DNA from: Camelus bactrianus | Taxonomy: Eukaryota; Chordata; Mammalia; Artiodactyla; Camelidae | Length of the DNA stretch: 64,000 nucleotides | Reading direction: 5' to 3' | NCBI RefSeq assembly: GCF_048773025.1 | Contig: NC_133545.1 | Coordinates: forward strand, 64,005,001 to 64,069,000 | Notes under the pieces: model-generated | Databases searched by the model: none | What the model saw: only the letters and a program-made list of their open reading frames with translations | What the model was told of the DNA's origin: nothing | Shown here: positions 12,365 to 24,405 of the stretch, piece after piece | How the letters are laid out: every line of letters begins with the position of its first letter | How positions within the stretch are numbered: the stretch's first letter is position 1 | Made by a program: the position numbers and the translations under genes

Positions 12365-12480
12365 AGAAGCATCAGACAAAATCTCCCTTATCTTTGACTA
12401 CTCACCTCTGCTCCCACCTCCTTTTTCTGTCCTGTCAGGTAGATGAGGGGACTTCACTCTCAATTTTCAGTCTTTGTTCT

Positions 12481-12608
12481 TTTTTGGGGGGGAGGTAATT
12501 AGGTTTATTTATTTATTTATTTATTTTTAAATGGAGGTACTGGGGATTGAACCCAGAACCCTATGTATGCTAAGCACGCGCTCTACCACTAAGCTATACC
12601 CTCCCCCC
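12481..12608 (-). mobile_element. Camelid tRNA-derived SINE (vic-1 type), antisense
   Basis: On the minus strand the A box is near 12596-12586 (tagcttagtgg) and the B box near 12554-12544 (gggttcaatcc). The A-rich tail with (TAAA)n appears as ttatttatttattt on the plus strand near 12505-12530. The target duplication is cagtctttgttct at 12468-12480 against cagtctctgttct at 12609-12621 (one mismatch). Same family as the copy at 3741. Confidence 0.9.
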
Positions 12609-13346
12609 CAGTCTCTGTTCTGGATTCAGTCTCCTTCTCAAGGACCTCACTGCTTTGCTTAACCCTCTTCTGCTGCATGTCACCATCTCCTATTCTCCTG
12701 GATCATCTCCATCAGCAAAGAGATAGCTTTAAAATCTCTCATCTTTAAACAAACACACACAGTATCTTCCTTAGCTATATACATTTCCACATTCCCTTCT
12801 CTTTATAGCTTCTCTATTCCCCTTATTCCCCTTCACAGCAATATTTTTCAAAAAGGTTGCCTATAATTCTGCTTCCATTTCTTCACCTCCCATTCATTCT
12901 TCAGCGCACTACAATTACGTTTTCTTCCCCCACTGAAATTCCTTGTGCCAAGAGAAAGCTTACACCTCCTGGGAGCAAATACAGAAGACCTCTCCGCCTT
13001 CATTTTACAGTGTTCTTGAAGTGCATTGTGATATAGTTGGCCACTCCCTTCTCCTGATTTCTATGATGCTGTACTCTGGTTTTGCACCGATCTAATTGGC
13101 TACTCATTCTCATTTTTTTCTCCAGCTCCTTTGTTTCAATCAGACCTCTAAATATTGGGAACTTTCTGATTCCGTAGCCTCTTCTCTTTATCTACTCTCT
13201 CCCTAGGCACTCTCAATCATTCCTATAGCTTTTAATGTCATCTAATTACTGATAATTCCCAAATATATAACCCAAATGTAAACTGCAGATTCAGTTGAAT
13301 CTCTACAATGTCTACATATAAAATATTGACATATTCTTCACATACT

Positions 13347-13440
13347 GAAAAAAATAGCAATAATAATAAGAAAAAGAAGGCAAAGAAGAGGAGGGAAAAG
13401 AGAAGAAAAGGGGAAAGAAGGAAGGAGGAAATGAAATATT
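13347..13440 (+). repeat. Polypurine low-complexity tract
   Basis: Nearly pure A/G (aataataagaaaaagaaggc then repeated agaggagg/aaagg words). The Lys/Arg/Glu frame through it is an artefact. Confidence 0.85.
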
Positions 13441-14699
13441 ATGTTTTTGCTCTAACCAAAAATCAAGATGTGCCTTACTTCCCGTATTTAATCATATTTA
13501 ATCCATCAGCAAACTGTGTCTAGACTAGCTCCAAAATGTCTCAAACCCTTCACTTTCTGTTTATCTCCACGGCTACTCCTCTAGAGCAGGGAATCATTAG
13601 CTCTCACCTGGGCTACTGCTATATCCTTCCAGCTGACCTCCTAGTCTCTGCTCTTGCCCCTGTCCAGATTGTTTTCAGAACAACCAAAGGGATCTTTTTA
13701 AACTATGTATCAGTCCATGTCATGCTCCAGTTTAAACTGTTCACTGTTCACTGGCATGCTCCAGTTTAAACTGTTCATTGCACTTAGAATAAAGCCCAAA
13801 CACCTGAGCTGACCATCACTCACAGCCCCACATGGCTCAGCTCTTCCCTAATTCTCCAGCTTCATCTTGTGCCACCTCCCACCCCCACCATCCCCACCCT
13901 TCCCCACCTTAGAGTCTTTGTACTTGCTGACCTTTCTACCTGGAAAGCTCCTGACTCCAGTATCCTCCCCTCATTTGAATGACAGGCTGCTTTTCATCTT
14001 TCAAGTCTCAATTTAAATGTCATCTCACAAAGGCTTGCCAGATTACCCCTTTTAAAGCAACCTTGTCCATTTATTTTTCTATGTCTTGCTTGTTTCCTCC
14101 CAAGTATTTGCCACAATTCTAATTAGGTATTTTTATAGGTTTGCTTTCTTGACTCTCAGCTCCTGCCCCTCACTTATCTCATTCCAGATAAGAGGATTGA
14201 CATACTGGTGGGGATTAGACTCTGGGTGCTGTAGCCCTGCCCCTCTTTCCTCCTTCTCTTAAAAGCTAGCCTGTCTGTTGAGTGGGTAACTATCTGTGCA
14301 CCTTTGTCAGGAGCTTTACAAAACTGGTTGTAAAACTGGTTCAGCACTGCCTATGGCTGAGTGTGAAGTCAGTCCAGTTGAGGCCTGAAGTATTAGGAAA
14401 CCCACTGTGATGATACAGCTAAGCCATGACCACAACAGCTCCATGTATAAGAATACTAACATTTTGATCTGGATCTCAATGTCTTTGGAGATCAGTTAGA
14501 AGAAAGAGAGGTGCTATATATCGACCTATATAAGCACCAATATTTCTTTCCTGAAATTAATGAAAATCTAGGTCTGTGGCTTTTCAATCATCTTGAGCAA
14601 TTGTATCCTTTATTTTAACCATGTATATGTCAGTCCCAACGTATATGTTCCTCCAATGTGGGGGGAAAGAACTAATACAATAAATGCAGAGATGTTCTG

Positions 14700-15330
14700 A
14701 TTATAGTAGTGATTATATTAATTAGCACTTTCATGTAGCAAGTAATAGGGAACTCAATTCAGATTAAAAACAGTAAGAAAAATTCATTGGTTTACATTAC
14801 AGAATATTTGCGAATTTATCTGAATCAGGGAGAGGTTGATCCCAGATCAAATGACTATGACGAGTTCCCAATTTCTTTCTCTCCATATCTTGGTTCTGCC
14901 AAGAGCTCTGAGAAGCTCAAGATGGAAAAAGAAATTGTATCACAAACAAACAGTATTGAGTCTGATACTAAGGGACCTACCTCTGCCCTCATGGTTGCAA
15001 GATGGCTACCAGAGACTCCTGGGGCTGGGTATCTCCATTCACGTGCAGCAGCAAAGAAAGCATCTCCGTCAGTAGCTTCTGCCAAAATATATATTTAAGA
15101 ATTTTTATGTTTTCTTTCCCCTTAGAAACATGGGGAAAATCTCTTGGATTGAATTCTATACTATATTGAACCAGTCAATTCCTACAGCCAGGAATATGGG
15201 ACACACTGGCCTAGGTCAACAACCAGGTCATACCTCCAGAGCCAAGATGGGAATTGACCACCAAAGCTGTGTGACTGAGAATGAGCTGGAGGTCCTCTTG
15301 CTGAGGGAAGCAAGGGAGAGATGTTGAATG
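14700..15330. mobile_element. Unassigned old interspersed repeat
   Basis: Phrases such as tctgccctcatggttgcaag, gatggctaccagagactcct and gccaagatgggaattgacc recur in many mammalian genomes in this order. I cannot name the family or its orientation. The 103-residue frame at 14787-15098 lies inside it and shows no protein motif, so it is not called a gene. Confidence 0.4.
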
Positions 15331-17109
15331 GAGGCACCCAATCAATGTCTGTGTAAACCTAACAGGCCTGAGTAACTGCAGCCTGATGTACAGTCCTGCT
15401 CTACAGAATCAGCCTCTTATAATTCAAAACCCCCTATCTTCGAGAGTATTTGTGATCTTCCTCCCTCCCTTCCTCCTCCCTTCCTCCTTCCTCCTTCCTT
15501 TCCTCCTTCCTTTTTCTTTTTTTCTACTAGACTGGCCAGGATAGTTAAACATCTGTGTCCATAGAGTTGTCTTAATTATAAAATCCTAAGGGAGCTTTTG
15601 GAAGAGCTTAAAGTTTAAGAAAATATGTGCTAAAGATGGAGACTGGGAAAAAAGCCCATTTCACAGAACAAATATAAAAGTGACAAATGAGCTGAGGCTT
15701 GGAAAAACAAATGCTGGAGACCAGGGCCTTCAATTAGGGGAGGGAGGCATAGGAAGTCTTACCAAGGAGTAAGTGGCATGGATTGTTTCAAGGGAACGTG
15801 TTTTCAGATAAGCTTTCCTAAACTGGCTTGACCCAAGAACGCTCCTGTTGTCCAGGCATCAGGCTGCTTCTCCTTTCCTATCTCCTCTGCTCAATTTCTT
15901 TCATCAACTGATAATAGGAAGGCACCTCACACTCATCTCAAACCTACTAAGGCATTGCCTGGGGTGTAAACACCCCGAGGGTGCTCAAGAAAGGAGAAGT
16001 AAATGACTCTAATGATAGGGTAATTAATCCTTTGCAAGTCAGGTGGACTCCAATTCTCTGCTTTCCACAAAAGGGAAAGACACGTAATCAATTCCTCAAG
16101 ACGAGAGATTACTAAAAATAATCTTGTTGATTTATTACCTTGTAATTTTGGGTATGTAACTGAGAAGAATTTGAAAAATTGAGCCCTGTTGCTATAAGAA
16201 AACCCCATCATTCCTATTTAAGTTAGGTGAAGACCTTCTCACCTGTATCTGCTAAGTCATACACTCAACACTCATGATGAACCCTGGACATTCATCCCTG
16301 GATATGTGGAGAGAAAGGCTTTACTCATCTCATTAAGAACTGCAATTCCAATACAATTTTACGTTTTATGTTTAGTAGTTATTCATCAATATTTGCCATA
16401 TGTTTATGCTGTTTTGAGAAATTGTGCATTATTTTCTAACATTTATAACCTTATGATAACAGCAAATTTTAAATTATTTCCATTTGCTTTCACATTTCTG
16501 TTGCATAGAAGTATGTTATTCATGAAATACTTTAAAGTATAAAACATATTAGGAAGCTGAATGGAAATAAAATTTCAAGAAGAAAAATGAACAAAAGAAA
16601 ATTTCCTACAGGTAAAGAACAACTTATTTATGTGTATTTTAAAAGTATGATGAAGCATCAAATTTTTATATTATTTAGATTCTACTGGATAGATATTAAA
16701 CAGTGATGGCAGTTTATTTTTAAATGTCATTATTTATAATATGTTGGGATATATATTATATATATATAACTCTTTTAACATGATAAAAATTTTAGGCATC
16801 AACTTAAAAATGTGGTGAGGGTTGTATTGCTTCTTAAAATATTTTAGGAGTACTTGAGTGAACATGTCTGGAGACAATGAAAGGAGAAAATTATGTTAGA
16901 CAGGAAAATGATGAAGGAAAGAACAGGCCCACTGTTGAGACTGATTGCACAATGAAATATGATGACAAAGAACCTGTCTACTCACATTTGCTTCTGTGCC
17001 CTTTATCAAAGAGAAAGATCTAACAAGAATGATTGAATGGAAATTGGTAAAGGGGAAGAGAAGCCCAAGACAGAAAAAGAAATTGTAAGAGTATACTCAT
17101 CTCCTTTGG
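15331..17109. other. Intergenic DNA with a polypyrimidine tract
   Basis: A cctccc/cttcct tract lies at about 15460-15520. The rest is AT-rich, with only short fortuitous frames and no named repeat. Confidence 0.45.
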
Positions 17110-17320
17110 GAGCCAACAGAAGGTAGTGAGAATAGCAAGGATTTGAGTCAGCCAGTTGTTATTTATGTACCATGGCGAGAGACACAACCCACTTCAGCTG
17201 TACTATGGGCATAAAGTGATCTACCATATAGGGTTAAATTTCATAAATCTAAATGTAAAGTGCTTTGAGGCACAGAGCCAAGCATAGCCATACATAAAGA
17301 GTAGCTATTGTAGTTATTAG
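17110..17320 (+). mobile_element. MIR fragment (first of two)
   Basis: Contains gaaggtagtgagaatagcaa, gatttgagtcagccagttg and a taaagtgctttgaggcacag 3' part in MIR order. Confidence 0.5.
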
Positions 17321-17490
17321 GAAGCTGTGGGCCTTGCAGCAACTTATCCTTTGAGGTTTGAGCTCACTTTCCTCCTCCGTAACGCAGGGGTAATAACACG
17401 TGCCTCTCAGGATTACTATGAGGATTAAATTGATAATAAACCTGAGAGCACTTATAACACAAAGAAGGCATTCAATAAATATTAGTTCTT
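17321..17490 (+). mobile_element. MIR fragment (second of two)
   Basis: tgagctcactttcctcctcc, taacgcaggggtaataacac, tatgaggattaaattgataa and gcattcaataaatattagtt follow the MIR core to 3' end closely. It sits directly behind another MIR. Confidence 0.7.
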
Positions 17491-18189
17491 TCCCCACCCC
17501 TTCCTTCTCTAGCTCTCTATTGATTTAGACAGTTCTAAGGTACCCCTGATGAGACATGATGAGAAAGAGTCTAATTCCAAATACCTATTTATAGAAGAGT
17601 CTATTACTTTTACTGTCTCTACTAGTAAGAAGACTAAATCTGGAATGATTCTTTCTCTTGCTGAGAAAAGAGACCAGGGTCTTGTATTACAAATGACTAT
17701 CCTTGTGGATATGACCTTTCTGCTTTACTGGCAAATCTCATTAATGACCAAATTATTTTCATGAAATTGTAGAAGACAAATATATTGCTGATCTATGACC
17801 ATGTAATCAATCCTCTCACAAAGAGGACCTCCTCACAAAGAAACAGTTCTTCCCAAGTGTTTCCTTTTCTCTCATGAGTGAAATGACAAAGCGCTTAATA
17901 ATCTATGGGAATAAATGCTGTTGATTCATGTGGTTCAATTATTTTGAATGGCACCAAGTATGCCTTCTCTTTGCAGCTTTGTGTACAAAACAAAGCCTGG
18001 TTTAAGATGAGTTAGGATGCGCAGGAGGGAGTTAGGGAACCAATTTTCACTGAACAGGCAGGAAATATGTCTAAAGCCACTTCCTCCATTTTAATCTGTG
18101 GGATAATGTCCATTTGGGTCTTTTCAGAAATAGTCTGTCAAGTTGCTGTTCCCTGTTGAGGAGAAGGGTGTAATGACTCTGAAGAGTAG
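17491..18189. other. Intergenic DNA, nothing recognised
   Basis: A 71-residue frame at 17549-17764 has no recognisable domain. No repeat named. Confidence 0.4.
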
Positions 18190-18640
18190 CCCAACTGCAT
18201 AGGAAGGCCCCATATCAGCCAGGATCCCAGCAAAAACAAATGGTACACTCTCCAAGGGAGTGAAAGTAGTTATCGTTGACGATGGATAATGGGTAGGTGG
18301 GCATCCATTATACTAGTTTCTCTATATCTGTCTATGTTTGAGACTGTCTATAGTAAAACATATGAAAACAGAGGAGTACAAAAGAGGGACTGAGGAAAGT
18401 GACTTACAAAGGTGTGGGCGGAGGTTACAGGAAAACAAGGGAAAGTGATTCCTCCCTCCTTCCCCTCCACACCCCACCCACCTAGAACTGGCAACAGTGG
18501 GAAGTGCTGCCAGCAGCCATCTGGAAGGCAAAAGGGAGAGGGACCAGCCCCAGACACCCAGGGAGACCTTTAGCTGTAGGAAAGGGCCACCATCAGGAAC
18601 TGTGGCTTGGGATGGAGGAATGCAGCCACTGTCAGCCAAG
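18190..18640. mobile_element. Unassigned old repeat
   Basis: catatcagccaggatcccag, caaatggtacactctccaag, gacttacaaaggtgtgggcg and cagcagccatctggaaggc are familiar mammalian repeat phrases in order. Family not named. The overlapping frames of 116, 74 and 69 residues are incidental. Confidence 0.4.
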
Positions 18641-19612
18641 GCCCAGTACTTAATTTGTGGAGCCCAGTGCAAACTGAAAAATCAAGAAAAAAAAAATGTG
18701 CTTCAAGGTCCTGCATTATGAAACACTAGCTTTTCTTCCACAGTCCCCCCACCCCACCAACTTGACTGGTCATGTTTTAAATGTTTTGTATTCAACAACA
18801 TTCTAAATAAAGAAAAAATTAAAAGTTTAAATTATTAGCATGAACTCTACCACTTAACTTGTGCACTGTCAGTTTTAAATGCAATATAAGAGCATTTAAT
18901 TTGCATGCAGAACCACTAAAATTAGCCACTCCGTATTTCATAGGACATACTTGCACTAGTATTTTTTTTCTCACTGGAACAGTGGAAACACTGCACAAAA
19001 CTCAACTGTTTTATTTCACTTTTTTATACACATTGTACCAACACTGGCTGCCTTTGGTTTACTGATGAGTAAAGAGGGACTGAAAGGAAAAGGAACTATG
19101 GATTTCCCTATATTCCCTTTCCTTCTATGGCATCATTCTTAGTGTAAGTGGTTGGCTAAAATAGGGAAGTAACATGACTGAAAAAGGACATGACAGAGTG
19201 CCTTGGCTGTTTGGGTTTCTTAGCACGCCACTGCCTTTTTTCCCCCTAAATTTGAAGCAAGTTTTGGTTCAAGTGGAAAGAGAGGCATTTCAGGCTTAAT
19301 TAGTCATAAATGTGACAGGTTTACCTTGACCCTGCTTTGAGTCTCAGTGAACTCCCAAGTGTCATGGGTGCACAGGAATCCTATGCCTGTGGGGCATGGG
19401 AAATGCTCTATGCTAACGGGACAACCAGAAATGGCAGACATATCTCGTGTGTCTCTCCTCTGTTCACATATCAGACTTTATCACCAAATACATGTTCAAA
19501 GATAAACTTAAGAATTGCAGAATGGTGTCAACAAAGCATTAAACCAAGTGCAGGGCCCTTCTGAGTCTGGGGCCTTGTTGACTGCAGAGGTCACACACCC
19601 ATGAAACCCACT
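18641..19612. mobile_element. Unassigned old repeat, possibly split
   Basis: The left end (cccagtacttaatttgtgga, gcccagtgcaaactgaaaa) and right end (gcattaaaccaagtgcaggg, gaggtcacacacccatgaaa) look like the two ends of one mammalian DNA-transposon-like repeat separated by about 800 bp of unrelated sequence. Related phrases (aaatttttgtggggcctgat) recur at 19900-20050. Family assignment not possible by eye. Confidence 0.35.
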
Positions 19613-21019
19613 CTGCTGCCAACCCTGACCAGGCAAGGAAGGGCCAGGAGAGTTAATGCTCCTTCTTCCAGTCCACCACCTCCTGCAGATGACCCCACTG
19701 GTGGCAAAAGAGCCAGAGATGTATCCAAAGAGGATAGTCTCCTAAGCTACAGACTAGGCGAGAGAAGGGTGGAGAGTGGGTCTGGGGGGGCAAACAGAAT
19801 ATCCAGCACAGGGTACTCCCAAATCTATTTCCAACAAATTTGGTTCCTTTTCAATTCATCTAAGATAACAAGGACCAGGTAGGCCCCAGGCGTGTCTCCA
19901 AATTTTTGTGGGGCCTGATGCTGATGCAATTTTGTGAGCCCTCTACAAAACAAACAAACAAACAAATAAAACAGAATTACAAATATAAATCTAGTACAAA
20001 AATGGCTATTTACTGAGAATGAGAAATTACAGTAAAATAAATACTGGAGCTTGGAAGGTCCAAGTCCCTTTCTTCTGAGGTCCCTTGAAGATATACCAGC
20101 AATGCCTACAGATAAATGCTTCCTGATCGCACCCTGGCTTCCCTCTCCCCACCAAGAGCACTCTATAACCCCAAGCAACAACTTCCATTCACAGGGGCCT
20201 AGGAAGTGAGGAGTCCTGAGGCTAAAACTTTATCAGCTTTATGGTAAATTCCTCTGTAGACCCAAAAACTTAAAATGTAGAATTAAGTGACTGGAGAAGC
20301 AAGCATTTCCTAGCAGGTGAAAAGGGTGGGCCCTTGAGCTGTGATGTGACCCCTCCCCTACTGCACGTAGACAGCGAGCCCGCGTGTTGGGCTCCTCTGG
20401 CTTAGTGCTTTTTCGCTGTAGTCAGGAAATTCCATTGAGTCTCAGGTATGTTAGGTAGGGAATCGAGAAGGTAGTGGACAGTCAGGGCCACCCCTTTGCA
20501 TTCTCAGTGTCTTGTCTACCCCTTGCACTGCTGGTTGGCTAGGCTGGAATAAGCCAAAGGGAAAACGACTTTAAGGACTCATTGTTCTCAGTCACCTTCA
20601 AATTCTGACCAGATTTTTTGCTGTGGCCTAACCAACAGACTCCTCTGTAGACAGAAACTACTAGTAGGCTTTCTTCACAGCAGCTGAGGCAAAGGTGGAG
20701 GCAGTTTAGATTCAGGAGAAAGAAGGAGCACTTCAGTTGGATGGAAGGGCTGCCCTCAGTGGGGTTCTGGGGTCTGAGCCCTGGAGGCTGAGCAGGAGCC
20801 CATGGGGAGGAAGGAAGAGGGAAGATGAGGACAAAAGAAGGGGACTCACAGGTAAATGTAGGGAAATGGAAAGGTGCTAAAGAAAGATTTCAAACTTTGC
20901 TAAAGCCCTGGTGTGGGTGAACTCACTATTTGCTCTAGGCATAGGGGTAGCTGCTGATACACGAGCGAAGAATACGTGCTTAACATGAGAGCATTTGATC
21001 TAAATAAGACAGAAGAAAG
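19613..21019. other. Intergenic DNA, no gene recognised
   Basis: Includes a short (CAAA)n stretch near 19948 and the partial repeat noted at 19900-20050. Frames of 93 and 118 residues show no family features. Confidence 0.4.
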
Positions 21020-21305
21020 TAGTCTAAAGTGCCTAGGTTAAAATCTTGACCTTATTCCTTAATAGCTGTGAGACTTCGATCAAGAAACTCATTCTTTCTG
21101 TGTCTCAGTTTCCTTAGCTTTAAGATGAGGGTATGTTACATTACAGTATGTTATGTCATATCACGTCATATCACGTCATGTCACGTCCCATTATGTTATT
21201 ACATCATGTTATATGGAGCTCACCTCATAGTGTCGCTTTGAGAATAGATAAGTTAACAATTATCAACTATCTATAATAGTTCTTAGTATGTATGAGTTAA
21301 TAGAA
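21020..21305 (+). mobile_element. MIR with an internal 10-bp repeat expansion
   Basis: MIR words atagctgtgagacttcgatc, tctgtgtctcagtttcctta and gctcacctcatagtgtcgct are split by a periodic tatgtcata/tcacgtcata block at 21131-21216. Confidence 0.65.
21131..21216 (+). repeat. Short 10-bp-period repeat (tcacgtcata type)
   Basis: Imperfect ten-base units: ttatgtcata, tcacgtcata, tcacgtcatg, tcacgtccca, then decaying copies. It sits inside a MIR. It creates three cacgtc strings spaced exactly ten bases apart, reading gacgtg on the minus strand, a CRE/ATF-like half site. Confidence 0.8.
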
Positions 21306-21319
21306 AATATACATATTGG

Positions 21320-22190
21320 TCTCCACCCCATTCCCAGCACAGAGCTCCTAAAACCTTTGTAATTTCCTACGTGATAAGAGCACTAGGAGCATCTTTGATT
21401 CTAACGTTTGGTCTTTGGCCCTAGTTCCAGACACTGATCTCCTAAATCCCTTGGAATTTCCTGGGTGACAGCAGTGCCTTTTGTTCTAATAAAGTGACTC
21501 CTGGTGGGCTTTTGGATGGGAGCTGGTCACCAGAAAGACCAAGCCATGATTAGAAGCTTAGAATTTTCAGCCCACCTCCCATTCTCTAGAGAAGGGAGAA
21601 GGGCTGGAAATGGAGTTAATGATCCATCATGCCTACATGATGAAAACTCCCTAAAAATCCCAAAAGTATGGGGTTCAGAGAGCTTCTAGGTTGGTGAACA
21701 AGTGGACATGCTAGGAGAGTGGAGGGCTAGTAGAGGGCTTGGAAGCTCCATGCCCCTTCCCCCAGACTTTGCCCTTCATATCTCTTCCATCTGGATGCTT
21801 CTCTGTATCCTTTAATAAACTGGTAAACGTAAGTTTTTCCATGAGTTTGGTGAGATGTTCTAGCAAATAATCGAATCCAAGGGGGAGCAGGTAGCCAAGT
21901 CAAACAGAAATTGTGGGTAATCTGGGGAGGGGAGAGGGTTGCGCCTGGTATATAAACTGGCAAGGGAGAGGGACAGTCTTGCGAGATGGAGCCCTTAACC
22001 TGTGGGATCTAATGCTATCTCCAGGTAGATAGTGTCAGAATTGAGTTAAATGGTAGGACACCTAGCTGGTGTTGCAAAACTGCTTGGTGTGGGGAAAAAA
22101 CCCACACATCTGGTGTCAGAGGCGTTGTGAGTGTGATAGTGGTGTGACTGTAAGAAAGTAGTGAGAATACAGGAGTAGTATAGGTTTTTC
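21320..22190 (+). mobile_element. Endogenous retrovirus LTR with duplicated U3 block
   Basis: Resembles a common mammalian ERV LTR: gtcaccagaaagaccaagcc, cagcccacctcccattctc, aaaactccctaaaaatccc, ctttaataaactggtaaacg (poly(A) signal near 21812), gagcccttaacctgtgggat, atagtgtcagaattgagtta and gcttggtgtggggaaaaaac. A roughly 94-bp unit in U3 is present twice (about 21331 and 21425). No coding part of the virus is seen, so it is best read as a solo LTR fossil. Family name not assigned. Confidence 0.7.
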
Positions 22191-22754
22191 TTACATAGTG
22201 CACAATTAGTGCTTCACAAAAATGAGAAATTATTGTGAAATGACTCCAAATTTAGGGCTTATACACATTCGGGCAATATTTAAAGCGCTAGTATTTCTGC
22301 AACAGATGAAGAATATGACCCATTCATTTAATGATGTATAGTTTTACAAAAATTATGATTTTGAATGGGTGGATTTTTCCATGTTTAATCTCTAGCCAAA
22401 GATAAGTATTACGAAGTTTTCATTAATAAAACACAGTCATTTCTGAACTTTTCTCACCAAAAAGCAGAGTTACACTTTACCTTTTGATGCCTTGCTGATA
22501 AACTGTCCTACTCCACCATCCCCAAACACTGAGGAAAGGTTGTGCTTTCTCTTTAACTTTGGTCAGTTTATACACTAACATATGGAGGTCAGATGGAATA
22601 CCAGATCCCACTGAGCAAATAGCTAGGTGGGGCTCTTTCCTCATTAAAGGCATTTAATTTAGATTAGAATCAAGTTTGAATAAAATAAACAGTTTTGAAA
22701 ATGTTAGGGAAGGTTGATTTTTTTTTGCTTCTAGAGGTCAACTTGAAATAAAAT
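22191..22754. other. AT-rich DNA, nothing recognised
   Basis: No frame over 60 residues, RNA gene or nameable repeat. Confidence 0.45.
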
Positions 22755-22905
22755 AGGAAGAGTCAGACTTTCTGGACTCCTGTGCATCTCTGAGCAAGCA
22801 CATCACATAACCTCACTGATTTCCATGTCTCCATCCACAGAAGAATCATGTGGAGAGCGTTGCCCAGCCCCGTTCCTAAGGTTCTTGTGAGAATTAAAAA
22901 AATTT
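22755..22905 (+). mobile_element. MIR fragment
   Basis: actttctggactcctgtgca, tctgagcaagcacatcacat, aacctcactgatttccatgt and gttcttgtgagaattaa follow the MIR core order. Confidence 0.6.
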
Positions 22906-23830
22906 TTTGTTGTTTAAAAAAACTGAAAAACAAAAACACTCTACAAATGCAAAAAGAATGTACACAAATAACTCTCTTCTTACCCGATTTCTTTTTTGCA
23001 TGTCATTCAACAGTAGGTAGACTGGCTTATATGTCAGGAGCAACAGCCCTGAATTAATCCCATTCATGTCTTTGAAGTGCTCTTACCGGTATCTGCAAGG
23101 GAAAAAAAAAAACACAACTTGATTAACCAGTGTTCTTTAATGTTCCTTAAAAGTAAATGGTACCTGGCCAATAAGAGGTACTCAATAAATGTTTGTTGAG
23201 TGAATTTGAAAGTTCTATAATTTAAAACATTTGACAAGATTCCACTCCCAAGGATGCTAAAAGTCAAAACAATGACTAAAACAACCTAGTTACTAAGGAG
23301 ATATAATTTTCTTGGAGAGAGAGTTGAATAATAACGGGAACCAGGGCCTTGTGGTAAATGCTCTTCATCTGGAACCGTTGTGGTGACGGTCCAGCATGAA
23401 TGCATAATATCAACACGATTTAGCATTTCTATTAAAGAAATAAAGAGTGAAAGGTAAAAGTAAAAACTTGAAGGTGTTATTAAACTCTTCATTGTAACAT
23501 AACGTTGGCAAAAAAATGCATGTGGATTTCATAAACTCTGTGAGTAAGCAGGACATTAGCAGTGTGTGTGCACAAGCATAGAACGGTGACCCCCTAAGGG
23601 GGAGAAAAGGGTTAAAGGGGTCTTATAGATTCAAGATATTGGTAACTGCTGGCTATAATTCATAAAGAAGGTTGGGAAAGGAAAAAAGGATTCTTTGTGG
23701 GTTTGTTTGTTTGTTCGTTTGTTTTGGTTTTTTAACGTGATATTAACAGAGACCATCTACTATCTGTCTTTTCCAACATTTGTCTAAATATTTTGTAGGT
23801 ATTTGTTAGCAATTTTTTTTCTTTCTCAGA
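22906..23830. other. Intergenic DNA with a small L2/MIR 3' end
   Basis: At 23160-23210 tacctggccaataagaggta, ctcaataaatgtttgttgag is the shared 3' end of L2 and MIR, plus sense. A (GTTT)n patch lies near 23700. Otherwise nothing recognised. Confidence 0.5.
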
Positions 23831-24405
23831 ACAGCTTTATTGAGATACAATTCTCACATATCACGTAATTCACCCATTTAGAGTGTACAATTCAATAGTT
23901 TTCCCCCTATTCACAAGATTGTGCAACTGTTACCACTATTTAATTCCAGTACATTTTCATCACCCCTAAAAGAAACCCCTCCCTATTTGCAGTCACTCCT
24001 CATTTCCTCCCCTCCCCCAGGACAACGATTAATTTACTCTCTTACCTCTGTAAATCTGTCTGTCTATTCTGGACATCTCAAACAAATGGAATCATACAAT
24101 GTGTGATCTTTTGTGATTGGCTTCTTTCACTTACATAATGTTCTCAAGGTTCATCCTGTTGTAACATGTATCTGTGTTTCATTTTTCTTTGTTGCTGAGT
24201 AATAGTCCATTGTATGGATACACCACATTTTATTAATTCTTTTAACCAGCAAGAGACATTTGGGTTGTTTTCACTTTGGGGCTATTTTGAATAATGCTCT
24301 TATCAACACTGATGTAGAGGCTTTGTGTGGACATATATATCCATTTCTCTTGAGTATATATCTAGGAGTGGAGTGGCTGGGTCATATAGTAGCTCTGTGT
24401 TAACT
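23831..24405 (-). mobile_element. L1 3' end (L1M type)
   Basis: The plus strand reads acagctttattgagatacaa, attcacccatttagagtgta, tgagtaatagtccattgtat and gagtggctgggtcatatagt, the reverse of an old L1 3' end. Strongly 5'-truncated. Confidence 0.8.

Larger units (their letters stand above)
12365..14165 (+). mobile_element. Long L2 LINE remnant carrying an antisense SINE
   Basis: Pyrimidine-rich L2 sense sequence: gcttccatttcttcacctcc, then an 'aattcccaaatatataaccc' segment, gggctactgctatatccttc, ttgcacttagaataaagccc, cttgctgacctttctacctg and aaatgtcatctcacaaagg, in the order of the L2 ORF 3' part and 3'UTR. A 34-bp unit is duplicated at 13721-13780. The purine tract near 13347-13440 interrupts it. 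No intact reading frame. The vic-1 type SINE at 12481-12608 lies inside. Confidence 0.7.

Noticed and set aside
14787-15098. 103-residue frame as a small gene
   Set aside because: Lies in a phrase pattern shared with other mammalian repeats and shows no protein motif.
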